Assembly: GCA_015039365.1 (NCBI GenBank)
Contig: WION01000011.1
Span: 682,001-746,000 of the forward strand
Direction of reading: 5' to 3'
Source of the DNA: Amanita rubescens
Lineage: Eukaryota > Basidiomycota > Agaricomycetes > Agaricales > Amanitaceae
DNA length: 64,000 nt
A program made the translations under genes and the position numbers. Under the pieces are notes generated by a model that saw nothing but the letters and a program-made list of their open reading frames with translations, had not been told where the DNA came from and did not search any database. This document shows positions 12,095 to 23,251 of this stretch, piece by piece. Position 1 is the stretch's first letter. Every line of letters begins with the position of its first letter.

Positions 12095-13322
12095 ATGTCT
12101 GCAACTCGCGTGATCGCTTTCAACGAGGTTGCTGCTAAAATCAACACAATCCATGCGAAATTCAAAAAAGAAGAACAACAAGGAATGTCTATCCGGAGAA
12201 AAGTAAGTTCAAGTTCTCTTCATTTGCCGGGCGCTGAGTAATGATGTGAAGGTTTATTGGAATTGCCTCTACACAACCAACGTGTGGCGAACGGCGCATG
12301 TTGTTCCCGTACCCGTCGTGCCAATGGGTATCGAAAACCCGGATGACAATGCCTTGAACGCAACTGTCACATACCAACTTGACGGTAAGACGTGGATTAA
12401 GCCGCCCCCTATTGTCCAAGACGCATCAGGAGGTTTGTTGGCCTGGCTTAGATGTAACCGAAATCCCCCGTGCTCCCTCCTCGAATGCAGATGCGGATTT
12501 GATTGCTACTCACTTAGGGCCAAAATATGTCGTCCCTCCCGCACTCGCTACTTCAAGTAAAGATATTGCGGGGACCTCTCGCTCTAACGGCAAACGTGTG
12601 TTTCGGTCGCGAGATGATCACCCTGCCACCACCAGGTCTGCGGATTCGGTGAAGCCAATAGTTCCCGGTGCATATTACGACCCTCATCTGCTTCCCGATT
12701 TCGGTGGCCCCGCGTTTCGTCTCGTAAACGCGAAGCTCTTGCAACGAGAAATTGTAGATGCAGAAGGCAATCTGATCCCTCCTTGGGAGATGTACGACAA
12801 ATTGCGTCCAGGAATTTTAGTCCTGATGAAAGTCCAGCTGCTCACATTCGAACTCCCTGACCGTCAAAAAAGCGGACTTCGGAAGGTACTTACTGATTCT
12901 GTGTTTCCAACTTTGTTTCTGATGTTCCTCTCAGACTTACCAGTTCCTGATTGATCGTATTCGCGTCGTCGCACATTCAGAAGGGGAAATGGAAATGCCA
13001 GACAATGGAAATCCGGGATTTTCCAGCCGTCAAAGCCAATTGGCCGAACGTGACGAAACAGACGATGCATTAGACGCGTTGTTCTCCTCAAAGAAAAGAA
13101 AGACGGGAGAACTGCCTTCTGCATCCACCTCGCAGTCTGTCCCATCTGACTTCTCATTTGGCATCGGCCGAATCAACACAGATCGTTGAAACTCCGTCCA
13201 CCAACCCAAAGACGCGGAAAGAGACGAAGACGCGATCTGGCAAAGGAAAAGGAAAAGCTACCGCCGGTTCAAACGATGAAGAAGGGAATGACACCAGCGA
13301 TATCGCCATGACGGAAAACTAA
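12095..13322 (+). CDS. Conserved agaricomycete protein of unknown function
   Basis: Translation starts at ATG 12095 (MSATRVIAFNEVAAKINTIH). Introns follow with plausible splice sites: a GTAAGT donor near 12203, a GTAAGA donor near 12385, and a GTACTT donor near 12886 joined to a CTCTCAG acceptor near 12934. The most conserved-looking stretch is YYDPHLLPDFGGPAFRLVNA followed by IPPWEMYDKLRPGILVLM, which I recall from hypothetical proteins of mushroom genomes. The C-terminus is rich in Ser, Lys and Asp. A stop occurs at 13189 in one frame, while an open basic/acidic tail (TRSGKGKGKATAGSNDEEGN) continues in another frame to 13322, so either a cryptic intron or a frameshift exists near 13150. No enzymatic motif is visible. 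Confidence 0.6.
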
Positions 13323-13709
13323 ATTTAAAATCTAAGTCTTATACTCTATTGATGTAATTGTATTCTTGTAATGGCATCTGAAATCCTTACCTCCGGAATT
13401 ATGTGACGATGGCCAGGACGTAGCGGGACTTGCGGCACTTGTGCCGCCCTCAACGTTTATTGTTGTATGTAATCGCGACGACGTTCCGGCGCGTGTAGTC
13501 ATGGTCACGGTCACGCGCCTCACTCATTCACCGCAACTTCCACAATGAGTGTAAGCACTGTGTAAGCTGTGTCTCGTTTCACTGCCACTTGTTCTCACCA
13601 AGATCCAGACATTTACACCTGTCGAGCCAATGGAGGAAGACATCCTGAGTGATGTTGTACCAAGCAACCTCGTCTCTAGACAAGTCCGATGTGTGTTTAC
13701 TAATCGAGT
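13323..13709. other. No supported gene
   Basis: Short open frames only. The right part may belong to the decayed 5' end of the ISWI pseudogene that follows. Confidence 0.35.
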
Positions 13710-16700
13710 TGTCTAGCCAAGTCGAAGCGCTGATGGCGAGAGCGAATACGTAGAAGAGGCAGATGAAGATGAGCTTATGAATGAGGATGAGGTGGAAAAG
13801 GTACGTCGCGTCTACTCTCGTTATCAGAACAGAAATATTCATAAGTGTACTCAGGAGGAGAAACCGTCCGCTGCAGCCGTGAAACTGCAAGTTCAAGCAG
13901 AACGTCAACACAAGAGGGTTTAGAGGAAAGCAGCAGAAGGCCAGTTGCAGGTGAAGCGGCAAGAGGTGGGCAAGGCGAAGGTGAGCACATTAACCCCTGT
14001 CTCTCTAAGCCTCGGTGTATGACATGTCGCCTCAGGTGGCGGATGCCGTGAAGCGATATTCTTATCTTTTGGGACAAACCGAGCTATTCAAACGCTTCAT
14101 GGATGTAAAGCTTCGACGTCGTCGCGCCTGCAACATTACCTGTTTAACACCGTTATTAGAGAGCATGTGACCCCGAATACGCGGCCATTTTAGACTCGCA
14201 GCCGAAGCCCAAGGGACGTGGCAGAAAAAAGGCAGCGTATGCAAATCTTATTGATGCTTCATTGATCGCGTGCTCATGGCTGTCTAGAGACACCAGCAAT
14301 CGGCACCGAAAGAGGGAGACGAAGAACTTTTGAAGGCCGGAGAGCTTGCTGCTGGCGGGGATGATCAACCAATGTTGTTTGAGGAATCGCCCAATTGTAA
14401 GCTCATTTTGAAAAAAACTTGTTCCTCATTCCCGCTAAGGCCGGTTTAGACAGTTTGAATGGAATCTTGGCAGACGAGATGGTATGTGGCCCATGACGCG
14501 GACGTTGTGTCGAATCATTGGTGTTAACCCAAGTCTAGGGTTTGGGCAAAACTCTTCAAACGATATCATTCCTCGCCCATCCCAAGGATTACTGCGGCAT
14601 ATCCGGCCTTCACCTTATCATCGTTCCAGAATCTACACGTCAAAACTGGAAGCGAGAATTTGAACGATGGACTCCGGATTTCAATGTTGTCATACTGACC
14701 GAAACCAAAGAAGAACGTGCAGACCTCACCGCTAACTGCATATTACCCCAAGATTTCGAAGTCTGCATCACGCCGTACGAAATTTGCCTAATAGAGAAAT
14801 CCGCGCTAAAGAAATTTTCGTTCGAATACATCGTCATAGACGAGGCTCACCGCATCAAGAATGTAGACTCGATCTTGTCACAGATTGTCCCCTCCTTCAA
14901 TTCCCGAGGTCGGATGTTGATCACCGGCACGCCCCTTCGAAACAGCTTCCAGGAGCTTTTCGCCCTTCTCAATTTCATTTGTCCGGAGATCTTCGTTAAT
15001 TATGAAGATCTTGACGGCTTCTCACACAAAGATGACAGCAGGACCGAGGCTGAAGAAGAAAGAGCAAGAAGGTTGTTGACGTCATCAGATTGACTGGAAC
15101 GTGCAGACCTCATCGCCAACCGCCTATTACCCCAAAATTTTGAAGTCTGCATCACGTCTTACGAAATTTGCCTAATAGAGAAATCCGCATTAAAGAACTT
15201 TTCATTGTCATAGACGAAGCTCACCGAATCAAGGACGTAGACTCGATCTTGTCACAAATCGTCCGCTCCTTCACCTCCCGAGGTCGGATGTTGATCACCG
15301 GCACGCCCCTTCAAAACAACCTCAAGGAACTTTTTGCCCTTCTCAATTTCATTTGTCCGGAGATCTTCGTGAATTATGAGGACCTTGACAGCTTCTTGCA
15401 CAAAGACGATAGCGGGACTGAGGCAGAGGAAGAAAAGAGCAAGAAGGTTGTCGAAGCCCTACACAGGATCCTTCGACCCTTCCTCCTTCGTCGCATCAAG
15501 TCGGACGTGGAGAAGAGCCTTTTGCCGAGTACGTCAGGCATCTTTTGGGATTTCCATTGACTGATTTTTCTCAGAGAAAGAGATCAATTTATACGTCGGA
15601 TCAGCCGAGATGCAACGCAAATGGTATCGCTCCGTCCTTGAGAAAGATATCGATGCCGTGAATGGTATGTTTGTGCTCGTCATGTATGAGACATTTCCTT
15701 TACTTCGTTACAGGGAAGAAGGACGGTAAAACTCGGCTGATGAACATGGTAATGCGGGTAGGTTTTGCCTATTAGTACATATATCCTTTGATTGATTCAT
15801 TATTAGCTTCGTAAAGTGACGTGTCATCCGTACCTGTTCGATAGCGCCGAGCCCGGGCCGCCATATACCACAGACGAACATCTGATTCAAAACTCTGCAA
15901 TGATGATCATCCTCGACAAACTACTGGCATTAATGAAGGCAAAGGGCTCCGAGTACTCATTTTCAGCCAAATGAGTCGAGTTTTAGACATTTTAAAGGAT
16001 TATTGCCTCTTCAGAGGCTACAGTATGTCTTATCTCTTATTTTCGCTTCAAAAGTGCTAACAAGGATAGAATACTGTCGTATTGATGGGAGTACACCTCA
16101 CGACAAACGAATAATCGCAATCGACGAGTACAACAAACCTGGAAGTGACAGATTCGTCTTCTTCCTTATAACGCGAGCCGGTGGTCTTTGAATCAACCTA
16201 ACGACGGCAGATATCGTCGTACTCTATGACAGTGACCGGTGGGTTGAACGTTGCGAAGATTTTGTCGTTGTTTGATGCAGATCTTCAAGCTATGGACCGC
16301 GCACATCGTATTGGGCAAACGAAACAAGTCTATGTGTTCCGTCTCGTCGCAGAAGACAGTGTAGAAGAACGGATGCTCGAGCGAGCAGCCCAGAAATTGC
16401 GGCTTGACCAGCTGGTCATTCAACAAGGCCATGAACACGAAGAGTGCGTATTATGAACGTCATATCGATTGTTTTACGTTATTAACATATCGTCCAGCCG
16501 TCGCAGCGAACAAGGAGGAGCTACTGGAAATGATTACTCATGGGGTGGAGAAGATCATTAGTTCAAGTGAAGCGTACGTGTGTCACGTATGACATTGTTT
16601 CTATTTCGCTGATCCGGGGACGCAGGACCAATGTTGAAGATGATATTATTTCTCGTGGAACGCAAAAGCTGACGAGCAAGTATGAAGGCCTGAACCTGGA

Positions 16701-17170
16701 ACTTCAAGTCAGATTCGTCCGTTCAGCAATGGGAAGGGGAAGATTTCAGGACTGGCGTACGTGAGGCTTCTCCTCATTCAGGAATGAAACGCTGGCTCGA
16801 TCAACAGCGCAAAGCGCTCGGCCTCAGCCTTCTGACCCTGTCAAAACGTGAACGCAAGTCCAATTATTCTGTCGACAGCTACGGAACGCGCTTAGTCAGC
16901 AGAACGCCCGTCGAAAGATCGGAATGTACGTTCCGATCGCGACAAACCCGCCGCATTCTGTGAGGCTGGCTTGTATAGCCAAACATTCAATTGCACAACT
17001 GCGACGACTTTCACAAGGACTTGATGACACTCCTGAAAAACTGGAAGAGGAACATCAAAGCGCAGGACTTTATCGACACTGGTACGTCTAGATTTTGAAT
17101 ATTGGAGTTATGCTCACTCCTTTCGGACTACGAGATGGCCCTCAAGGAGTCCTACATCGAGCAAGGCTAT
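13710..17170 (+). pseudogene. ISWI-type chromatin-remodelling ATPase pseudogene (copy B, most complete)
   Basis: Blocks in the order of an ISWI ATPase: acidic N-terminus (EYVEEADEDELMNEDEVEK, about 13740-13800), VADAVKRYSYLLGQTELFKR near 14040, LNGILADEM joined by an intron to GLGKTLQTISFL (Walker A, about 14455-14570), DEAH box ([16 protein letters not shown], about 14830-14880), TGTPL motif III, the [17 protein letters not shown] block near 15475-15525, [12 protein letters not shown] near 15810, [14 protein letters not shown] near 16070, [18 protein letters not shown] near 16290-16340, [18 protein letters not shown] near 16380-16430, the KRERKSNYSVDSY linker near 16850, and a SLIDE-proximal ALKESYIEQG near 17145. 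Several stops and frame shifts interrupt it (for example a stop at 15091-15093 and a stop replacing Gly in the GLG of motif V near 16190), and an internal segment is duplicated. It is clearly derived from a housekeeping remodeller but cannot make a full protein. Confidence 0.88.
14713..15451 (+). repeat. Internal tandem duplication within ISWI copy B
   Basis: The segment 14713-15079, from GAACGTGCAGACCTCA through the DEAH box to the GAAGAAAGAGCAAGAAGGTTGT block, recurs at 15097-15451 with substitutions and a short deletion just before the DEAH box. The second copy shares that deletion with ISWI copy C (GAGAAATCCG directly followed, a few codons later, by TTTTCATTGTCATAGACG). Confidence 0.85.
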
Positions 17171-17353
17171 CCCGTTCAAAAGGCATGTGGTCATCTGGGG
17201 GAGTAGAAGCGCGTTCAAATGACATTGGATCGTCCACGGGACTAGGAGAGCGTCGTAGATCATCCTCCTGCTTTGTTATAAGCTCGTTTCTATTGGATTT
17301 GTAGATTAATCAACACAATACATTGAATATAGACTTTACCCTTCTCGGTCGCT

Positions 17354-17563
17354 TTATTCTAGTACGAACCATATTTGCGCCAGAAGCGCTTGGTTGTCCC
17401 ATTTCTCGAAAAATGCGTCACGACGCACTTGTTCTGCCTCCTGGCGGTTCTTTGCATGCGTTCTTGGGGGAAGCATCTTGCCCTTGCCATCGTTTGAGCT
17501 TTGAATGTATTTTCGACAGTTGCAAAGCTTTGGGCGCTCTGGTTTTCTGGGAGGGCGTTCCAT
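17354..17563 (-). CDS. Possible transposase N-terminal fragment
   Basis: An open frame of 70 codons starting at ATG 17563 reads MERPPRKPERPKLCNCRKYI and continues with a basic, His-containing stretch (KMLPPRTHAKNRQEAEQ). A short CxC/CNC motif followed by an RT/H basic segment resembles the N-terminal zinc-binding head of agaricomycete Plavaka/KDZ transposases. No downstream transposase sequence is visible. The call is weak; it may be a chance open frame. Confidence 0.25.
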   Translation of the reverse strand: MERPPRKPERPKLCNCRKYIQSSNDGKGKMLPPRTHAKNRQEAEQVRRDAFFEKWDNQALLAQIWFVLE

Positions 17564-17832
17564 ACTATGCGTTACGGGGTATATATTGGCCGATCGTGCA
17601 ACGGACTTGAGTAAATTCGGACAGCTGTATTGACGAGGGTATGGATTACATGCACGCATTATTTACGGAGGAGAGCAGAAAGAAGCGGAGGAGAGCAGAT
17701 GCTCGGACGACAGAGCAGATGTGATCGGAGCGTGACAGGCCGCTGCTAGTTGGCGCAGATTTCCGTCGGGGCTTTTCTCACTGGGCATGACTTCATTCGG
17801 AATTCGTGCCAGCACACAACTATCCCGATCCT

Positions 17833-19824
17833 TCATACTTTTCCCAGATAAAGTTCTGCGCAAGTAATTCATCAGCTCATGGACACGATGCAGTGTAGAA
17901 CGACATACCGTGTAATCGCGCTAACATAATATCATCATGCTCAGTCTTCATAATAGTCAATCCTTCCACACCAGTTGGCCACTTTAAGTTAGGAGATATC
18001 AGAAGTGGGTACTGAGATTGCTTGTGTACACCAGCCCAGTCAAAGTCGATTAGCTTGACTTCTTCATTCTTTGTAATCAAGATGTTTGGTCCCCGGAGGT
18101 CCCCAAAGACGTAGTTATGATCATGCAAGACATCCAGAGCTCGCCGGATTTGATCCATGAAAGTTGGCAGAATCTGCTTCGCTTGATCCAACGTCTCGCC
18201 GTCAATGTACTCCATCACAACCATTCGAAGATGACCATATGAGGGATCTCCTTCTAGAACACCAATCTTCCCATGATAAAAGAGCTGCGGTGCCAGGGAT
18301 TCTCCTGCGAGTAAGCGATGTGCTTCTTCCCCATAACGATGGACGAATTTGACCACAACGTCCTTCGGGGTACTTGACGTCGTCCTTGCAAGGAAAGTGA
18401 CACACGTCGAGTCAAACTCGAGAGGTTTGATATACTTGAAATCGATGATTCTGTCTTCCGCATCGCGATATGTACAAATGGAGGGGAAGAAGCGAGGATG
18501 GAGGTCTTCAGTATCACTAACGCTGACTTTCAATCCAATATAATAATCACGAAGTTTCTCGACATTTCGCCTCAGCGAGTACAGGATGTGAGCGACCCGA
18601 TTATAGTGTGGTTCTTTTAGCGTAGCATCCAGACCAACCCAGATGAAATCTGTGAGGCGCTGGACGATCCATTTGTCCGTAAAGATGCCGCCGAGGATAG
18701 TGAACCAAGGGCCAGCAGTTGCAAGCAGGAAAGTTGGACAGCAGGTGTTATTGCGCACACCTGAGTGCTGATAAAACAAAAGCGTCAGGGCGGACAAGAG
18801 TAGATAGAAGTCGCATTTATCTACCTGATCCTGAGCCCAGAATCGAGCCATCGATAAGCCAACTTGGGTCGAAGGGTCACTGCCTCCATCCCCAATGTTG
18901 TTTTTCTCCTCCTTGATAAGAGTCACTGCGAATTCGCAGATTTCATTGGTTAGGGTTATTGAGAAAGCGCCATCTGGCCATGTCCCATCAGGATTCATCA
19001 CCGTGCCCATGCCGTTACCCAGGATGCGGCCGAGATGTGGCTCAAGGGCGGCCTTGCGAATTGCTTCATTATCATACATGGCTGACGAAGCCCGCATATA
19101 CTCAATGGTAGCCTTGGCAATTTCGGGAGGCACGCATAAATCGTTCGTCAAATCATCTAGGAAGTGGCCAAAGACAGGGTGGAACAATTGGATCGGAGGT
19201 GCTGTTGTATCGATGGGCTTTGTGGCGTCATAACGGCCATCATAGATAGGCGACTTGTGTTGATACGTTTTATATTCTTTAGATTTGGCCGACTCCGACG
19301 GGGACTTTGCGTTCAGAGCTTTCTTGACAGCCTCATTACAGTCTGTGCAGCAGTTAGGAGAGAGTTTAAATAGTTGTAATGGGGAGGAACGAACTAGTCT
19401 TTAACGCCGTAACAATATCATCTTTCTCCCTAAGATTGGCTTCATTAATGGTCGATCGAGCTGGCGGTGGCTTGATTATGATATGCACATGTTCTTCGAT
19501 AGGAGGCTTCGAGAAAATGTCCGACAACTTGCGTAACGGCGACAACGATTGGATATACTGGTCAGAGACCTGAGGTAACCCGTCGTCATCGAGGTGTAAC
19601 TTGTCAACGTTATCCGTGAGGGTAGGATTGTATGGGATAGAAATATTCCATAATACAATTGAGGTGGCATCAACGTTAGAAAAAGTCTGGGCCCTTTCCG
19701 CCTTGATAGCTCCCTTGAGGGCGGCGACGGATTCATCATTTCCAATTTTGACTTCGAAGGCCTGCTTAAACGGCTCGCCTTTCACGTAGCAGTTCAGTCG
19801 AAGCCTGGTAGCTACAATACTCAT
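17833..19824 (-). CDS. Crinkler (CRN) N-terminal header fused to a protein-kinase-like domain
   Basis: Three exons fit in phase: 19824-19395, 19342-17909 and 17855-17833, giving about 628 residues. Residues 1-110 form a ubiquitin-like CRN header (LRLNCYVKG near the start, VLWNISIP in the middle, LSDIFSKPP and HVHIIIKPP at its end). A linker and a helical region follow. The last 200 residues are kinase-like: VVVKFVHRYGEEAHRLL (VAIK-like Lys), VVMEYIDGETL (hinge), VFGDLRGPN in place of HRDLKPEN (Asp and Asn kept) and LIDFDWAG in place of DFG. In oomycete pathogens CRN proteins act in host nuclei; in free-living fungi their role is open, with intergenomic conflict or incompatibility proposed. 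The longest open frame starts at a non-ATG codon at 19187 and would miss the header. The gene looks intact. Confidence 0.82.
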
Positions 19825-19970
19825 GAGGATGCATCAGAGTAGCACGGCCAAAACTCACCAGAAGGTAGACGATCTGCCACAATTGGGAAAAAGAAATCGA
19901 GACCGTCATCGCATTTATAGATAAGTGGTTGAATGAAGATGACGGAAGAATAGTGAGACCAAAGGAAATG

Positions 19971-20321
19971 TCAAATTAAGTCAAGAAAGTGTTTATGGAG
20001 CGCACCGGTGGGTGCTTGTACCAAAATGTGTACATGTTTATCCTCCAGAGCTTCACCGAAAATCAAAGAGATATTTTCCACAGAATGCAATGCTTTAACA
20101 CCATCGACTGTGAGTTCTGGCGAAATGGTGTCCGCAGGGAGAGACACCTTCCAGACGGTGAGCTCCGAGGCAACGACATGATTGAGGCGAGGGGACTGTT
20201 CCTCTTTGATCAAGCGTTTGAGAGTGCTGACGTTGTCTGTCTTCGGAATCTCGACCGTGAAGACTTCTGATGAGTCACTTCCAAGCAAAAGGCAGTTGAT
20301 GGAGAGCTTGGGCTCGGACAT
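19971..20321 (-). CDS. Solitary CRN header (Crinkler N-terminal domain without effector)
   Basis: From ATG 20321 the minus strand reads MSEPKLSINCLLLGSDSSEV, then a core with LTVWKVSLP, ISLIFGE and HVHILVQAPTG, the same ubiquitin-like CRN header as in the neighbouring gene but clearly diverged. The frame closes at 19971 after a few non-homologous residues; a GTGCGC donor directly after APTG suggests that an original exon joined to a lost or unread downstream exon. The two headers lie head-to-tail about 150 bp apart, consistent with a tandem duplication followed by loss of the effector domain. No kinase sequence remains between them. It could also be an alternative first exon of the kinase gene. 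Confidence 0.7.
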   Translation of the reverse strand: MSEPKLSINCLLLGSDSSEVFTVEIPKTDNVSTLKRLIKEEQSPRLNHVVASELTVWKVSLPADTISPELTVDGVKALHSVENISLIFGEALEDKHVHILVQAPTGALHKHFLDLI

Positions 20322-20625
20322 CGTACTAGCAGCCGCGTGTGACACCTTTGTGCCACGCGTGACGCCGTATATGTATTCCAATCTGGCCGCTCCGATATAC
20401 ACCGCCCAGCAAAAATGACTCAACTCGGCTCATAATCTCTTTCATCGTGTATAAGAGTCTGCTAGCAAGACGGCCAAGCTCACCTCTCCGGCGCTCAGAC
20501 AACATGGCTGAACCTTCTGATACTGCTCCTGAGCTGAAGACAGCATTGCCCGACCAGCCCTTCAAGAAACGTATTGCACAGTTCGACTACTAGTTCGTCA
20601 TCTCTAGTTGGAGCTACTTGACCGT

Positions 20626-21022
20626 TGAAACGATCAGAAGAAGGCCGATGCGGAAGTGCGTTCGGCCAAAGGGGCTTCGGAGGTCAGTCCTGGGGGTGCC
20701 TCGGAGGCAGAGAGGGTGCCGAATGCGAAGGTGAACGAGTGGAAGGTGTCCGAAGCACCGAGGAACGAAGGGAACGAAAGGAATCGAACTCGGAGCAGTA
20801 ATGGGGTGATAATTCGCTAACTACAACTACATACACAATGGTATATATACTACGGAGGCACGAGGTGACCATGTGATGAATCCTGCACCAAGTCCGAGGC
20901 CTGTGCGTGCATCCGAACACAAACGATCATCCTCCAGGATCGAGCATAGGCTCGGAGTGCTTCGGGGAGCTTCGGAAGGATTCGGAGATCGGTTCCAACG
21001 TAGCCGGAATCGGCTCGTTACA
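20626..21022 (-). repeat. 3' LTR of element copy 1
   Basis: 397 bp, direct repeat of 22855-23251. It encodes the last codons of the gag ORF (stop complement at 20927). A TATATATAC motif lies at about 20841-20850. Confidence 0.93.
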
Positions 21023-22468
21023 CCTCCTGGGTACTTTTAATACTGACCTCCTGGTCAGGACGGGGAGATCGGATGGTGATAGGAAGTAGAAGGGAAGTGG
21101 TGGGTGGGTTCTTCTCATCTCGCTTTCTTCAATCGTGCAGGCGGTCAGGGCGGCAGTTGGAATTTCGGCGGAATCAGGTCTCGGAATGGCAGCTGTCGGG
21201 ATGCCAGATGGCTCGGAAATGATAAAGACTTCGGCGATGTGGTCGCTGAGGGTTTCCGGGGTGGCAGAAATTGGCGCAGCAGTAGTGGGGTCATTGGAAG
21301 CCTCGGAGGTCTCGGAGGTATCATGCGTTGTAGTGGTAGGAGCGTCGGAGGGTCTGGAGGGTTCAGAGGGTTCGGAGGGGGTGGTATTAGGGAGCGTGGA
21401 TTGATTAGGGATTGTGGTGCTAATGTGTATGTGCATCGGAGTCGTATGTACGTTTTGCAGTGCTTCAGTATTGACAGGCTCGGCGGTATGTGTTCCGGAG
21501 TGGTCTAGAGCTTCCAGGAAGTAGTTGGAGGACGCAAATGGCTTCGGAGCGGTCGGCTGTGTGTACCTCAGCAGCCATACATCAATGCGTTCTTTGAACC
21601 ATTGTCCGAAGTGGCGGTATTGGAATGCATTCGGTTCGTTGCCATCCAAAAATTGAATCCGTCCGTCGACTATTTTGATCTTCCCTTGCCTTGCATATTC
21701 ATCCCTGATATGGCACCAGGCCGTCCGATGATTGATATCTCCGCAGAAAATGCATCCGCTAAGGAGATGGGTGGAAGCTGTGCTTGGAGCGAAGGCAGTG
21801 CTTGGAGGGGGAGTAGGGATAGGTGTCGGAGGCGTCGGAAGCGTCGGAGCTTGTGGGGTGGTCGCGGCGAGCAAGGCTATAGCAGACCTTGAGCTGATAA
21901 TGAATTGCGCGGCACTATTCATGTCTTTTAGATCATAGCCATCATCGGGGTGGACGTCCGGGTACTTGATTGTGAGCCGAGTAGTGATATCGGGTCGGAG
22001 ATCCGGAGGGAATGCGGACATGTACATGATGCTTGCCTCACGGCGTGTCATGCGGCGCTTTCCGATGAGGTATTGAGCTGTTCCGGAAAATTCCCTGTGA
22101 TACTCAGCAAGGGCTGTCTCGGATGTGACATTTTGCGCTGAGAAGCGGTCGGAAACGGCGTGTAGTGCTGCAATAGTGTGGCGGCGATCGGGCTGTGCCT
22201 CGGGGTAGATCTCGGAAATCGCTTTCTTAAATGCGTCCCAGGTTTTCGGATCCGATAGGGTGTCTCGAGCGGCTCTCCAGATCTCGGAAGATTTCTCATC
22301 GGTATAGTAGACAGCCCATTTGATCAGTTCAGCATCTCCGGAGCGTTGTCTATCCTCGCAGATCATCTCGATATCTTCGAGGTATCTCTCAAGACCAGCG
22401 GCAGTGCCTCGGAAGCAGGGTGCCTCCTTGTTCATTCGGATGGGCATGCGGCGGTTTGGTTCGGTCAT
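20927..22468 (-). CDS. Gag-like protein with CCHC zinc knuckle, LTR element copy 1
   Basis: The first ATG is at 22468, giving 513 residues (MTEPNRRMPIRMNKEAPCFR); the longer open frame begins at a TTG further upstream. Residues 1-190 resemble a retrotransposon capsid (AVYYTDEKSSEIWRAARDTL, then WDAFKKAISEIYPEA and a YHREFSGTAQYL block). A canonical zinc knuckle C-x2-C-x4-H-x4-C (CIFCGDINHRTAWC) lies near residue 240. The C-terminal third is rich in Pro, Thr and Ser and has no protease or RT motif. The last 30 or so codons lie inside the 3' LTR. The protein would package element RNA into particles; enzymes must come in trans. Confidence 0.85.
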   Translation of the reverse strand: MTEPNRRMPIRMNKEAPCFRGTAAGLERYLEDIEMICEDRQRSGDAELIKWAVYYTDEKSSEIWRAARDTLSDPKTWDAFKKAISEIYPEAQPDRRHTIAALHAVSDRFSAQNVTSETALAEYHREFSGTAQYLIGKRRMTRREASIMYMSAFPPDLRPDITTRLTIKYPDVHPDDGYDLKDMNSAAQFIISSRSAIALLAATTPQAPTLPTPPTPIPTPPPSTAFAPSTASTHLLSGCIFCGDINHRTAWCHIRDEYARQGKIKIVDGRIQFLDGNEPNAFQYRHFGQWFKERIDVWLLRYTQPTAPKPFASSNYFLEALDHSGTHTAEPVNTEALQNVHTTPMHIHISTTIPNQSTLPNTTPSEPSEPSRPSDAPTTTTHDTSETSEASNDPTTAAPISATPETLSDHIAEVFIISEPSGIPTAAIPRPDSAEIPTAALTACTIEESEMRRTHPPLPFYFLSPSDLPVLTRRSVLKVPRRCNEPIPATLEPISESFRSSPKHSEPMLDPGG

Positions 22469-22834
22469 GATGTTACTGGCAGGCTGAAGCGAAGCGAGCT
22501 GTTCTGATGGAAAGCGAGGTGGATTAAGCAAGGGGCTTCAGGGACGAAAGCTATTGATCGATCGGAGCTGGATCGGGAGTAGTGGAACGTGTGGGTGTTG
22601 TTCGGCTGATGCTGTGTCAGTGCTGTGGGGCCAAGTGGTGAAGGCTACTGCAGTGTAAAGAGCGGGGAGGGTATAATTGAAGAAAGGTCGGCGGGGTATG
22701 GTCTCTGAGCTATGGGAGGGCCGGCAGAGTGCTTGGAGTGGCTCGGAGCAGATTCCAAGTGACACCGGAACTTGTCCAATGCTTTCTGTGCAGCAGTTGG
22801 GTGAAAGGAATGACCGACGGACTGACCTAAGAGC

Positions 22835-22852
22835 CCCTCGCGGTGGGCTCCA
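22835..22852 (-). other. Candidate primer binding site, element copy 1
   Basis: Two bases inside the 5' LTR edge the minus strand reads TGGAGCCCACCGCGAGGG, beginning with TGG as expected for pairing with a tRNA 3' CCA end. Which tRNA matches was not determined. Confidence 0.55.
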
Positions 22853-22854
22853 GT

Positions 22855-23251
22855 TGAAACGATCAGAAGAAGGCCGATGCGGAAGTGCGTTCGGCCAAAG
22901 GGGCTTCGGAGGTCAGTCCTGGGGGTGCCTCGGAGGCAGAGAGGGTGCCGAATGCGAAGGTGAACGAGTGGAAGGTGTCCGAAGCACCGAGGAACGAAGG
23001 GAACGAAAGGAATCGAACTCGGAGCAGTAATGGGGTGATAATTCGCTAACTACAACTACATACACAATGGTATATATACTACGGAGGCACGAGGTGACCA
23101 TGTGATGAATCCTGCACCAAGTCCGAGGCCTGTGCGTGCATCCGAACACAAACGATCATCCTCCAGGATCGAGCATAGGCTCGGAGTGCTTCGGGGAGCT
23201 TCGGAAGGATTCGGAGATCGGTTCCAACGTAGCCGGAATCGGCTCGTTACA
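22855..23251 (-). repeat. 5' LTR of element copy 1
   Basis: 397 bp, TG...CA termini, with a TATATATAC motif upstream of the inferred transcription start. Its translated shadow frame of 78 codons is identical in all four LTRs of the window. Confidence 0.93.

Larger units (their letters stand above)
20626..23251 (-). mobile_element. Gag-only LTR retrotransposon, copy 1 (minus strand)
   Basis: 2,626 bp bounded by two 397-bp direct repeats (20626-21022 and 22855-23251). Each repeat starts TG and ends CA in the element's orientation (TGTAACGAGCC to GATCGTTTCA). A 4-bp target duplication CCGT flanks it (20622-20625 and 23252-23255). Inside, a primer-binding-site-like sequence lies next to the 5' repeat and one gag-like ORF is present. 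There is no protease, reverse transcriptase, RNase H or integrase, so it must rely on another element's enzymes. Copy 2 (28138-30763) has exactly the same length and repeat length and codes the same 534-codon open frame, so both insertions are recent. Confidence 0.95.

Noticed and set aside
19187..19187. Start of the kinase-like protein at this position
   Set aside because: The codon is not ATG; the frame continues upstream and splices in phase to the CRN header exon.
21104..21508. 134-codon Gly-rich frame antisense to the gag ORF (also 29881-30285)
   Set aside because: It is the reverse-strand shadow of the Pro/Thr/Ser-rich gag tail and lies wholly inside the gag coding sequence.
20626..23251. 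Autonomous Ty3 or Copia element
   Set aside because: No protease, reverse transcriptase, RNase H or integrase motif is present between the LTRs.
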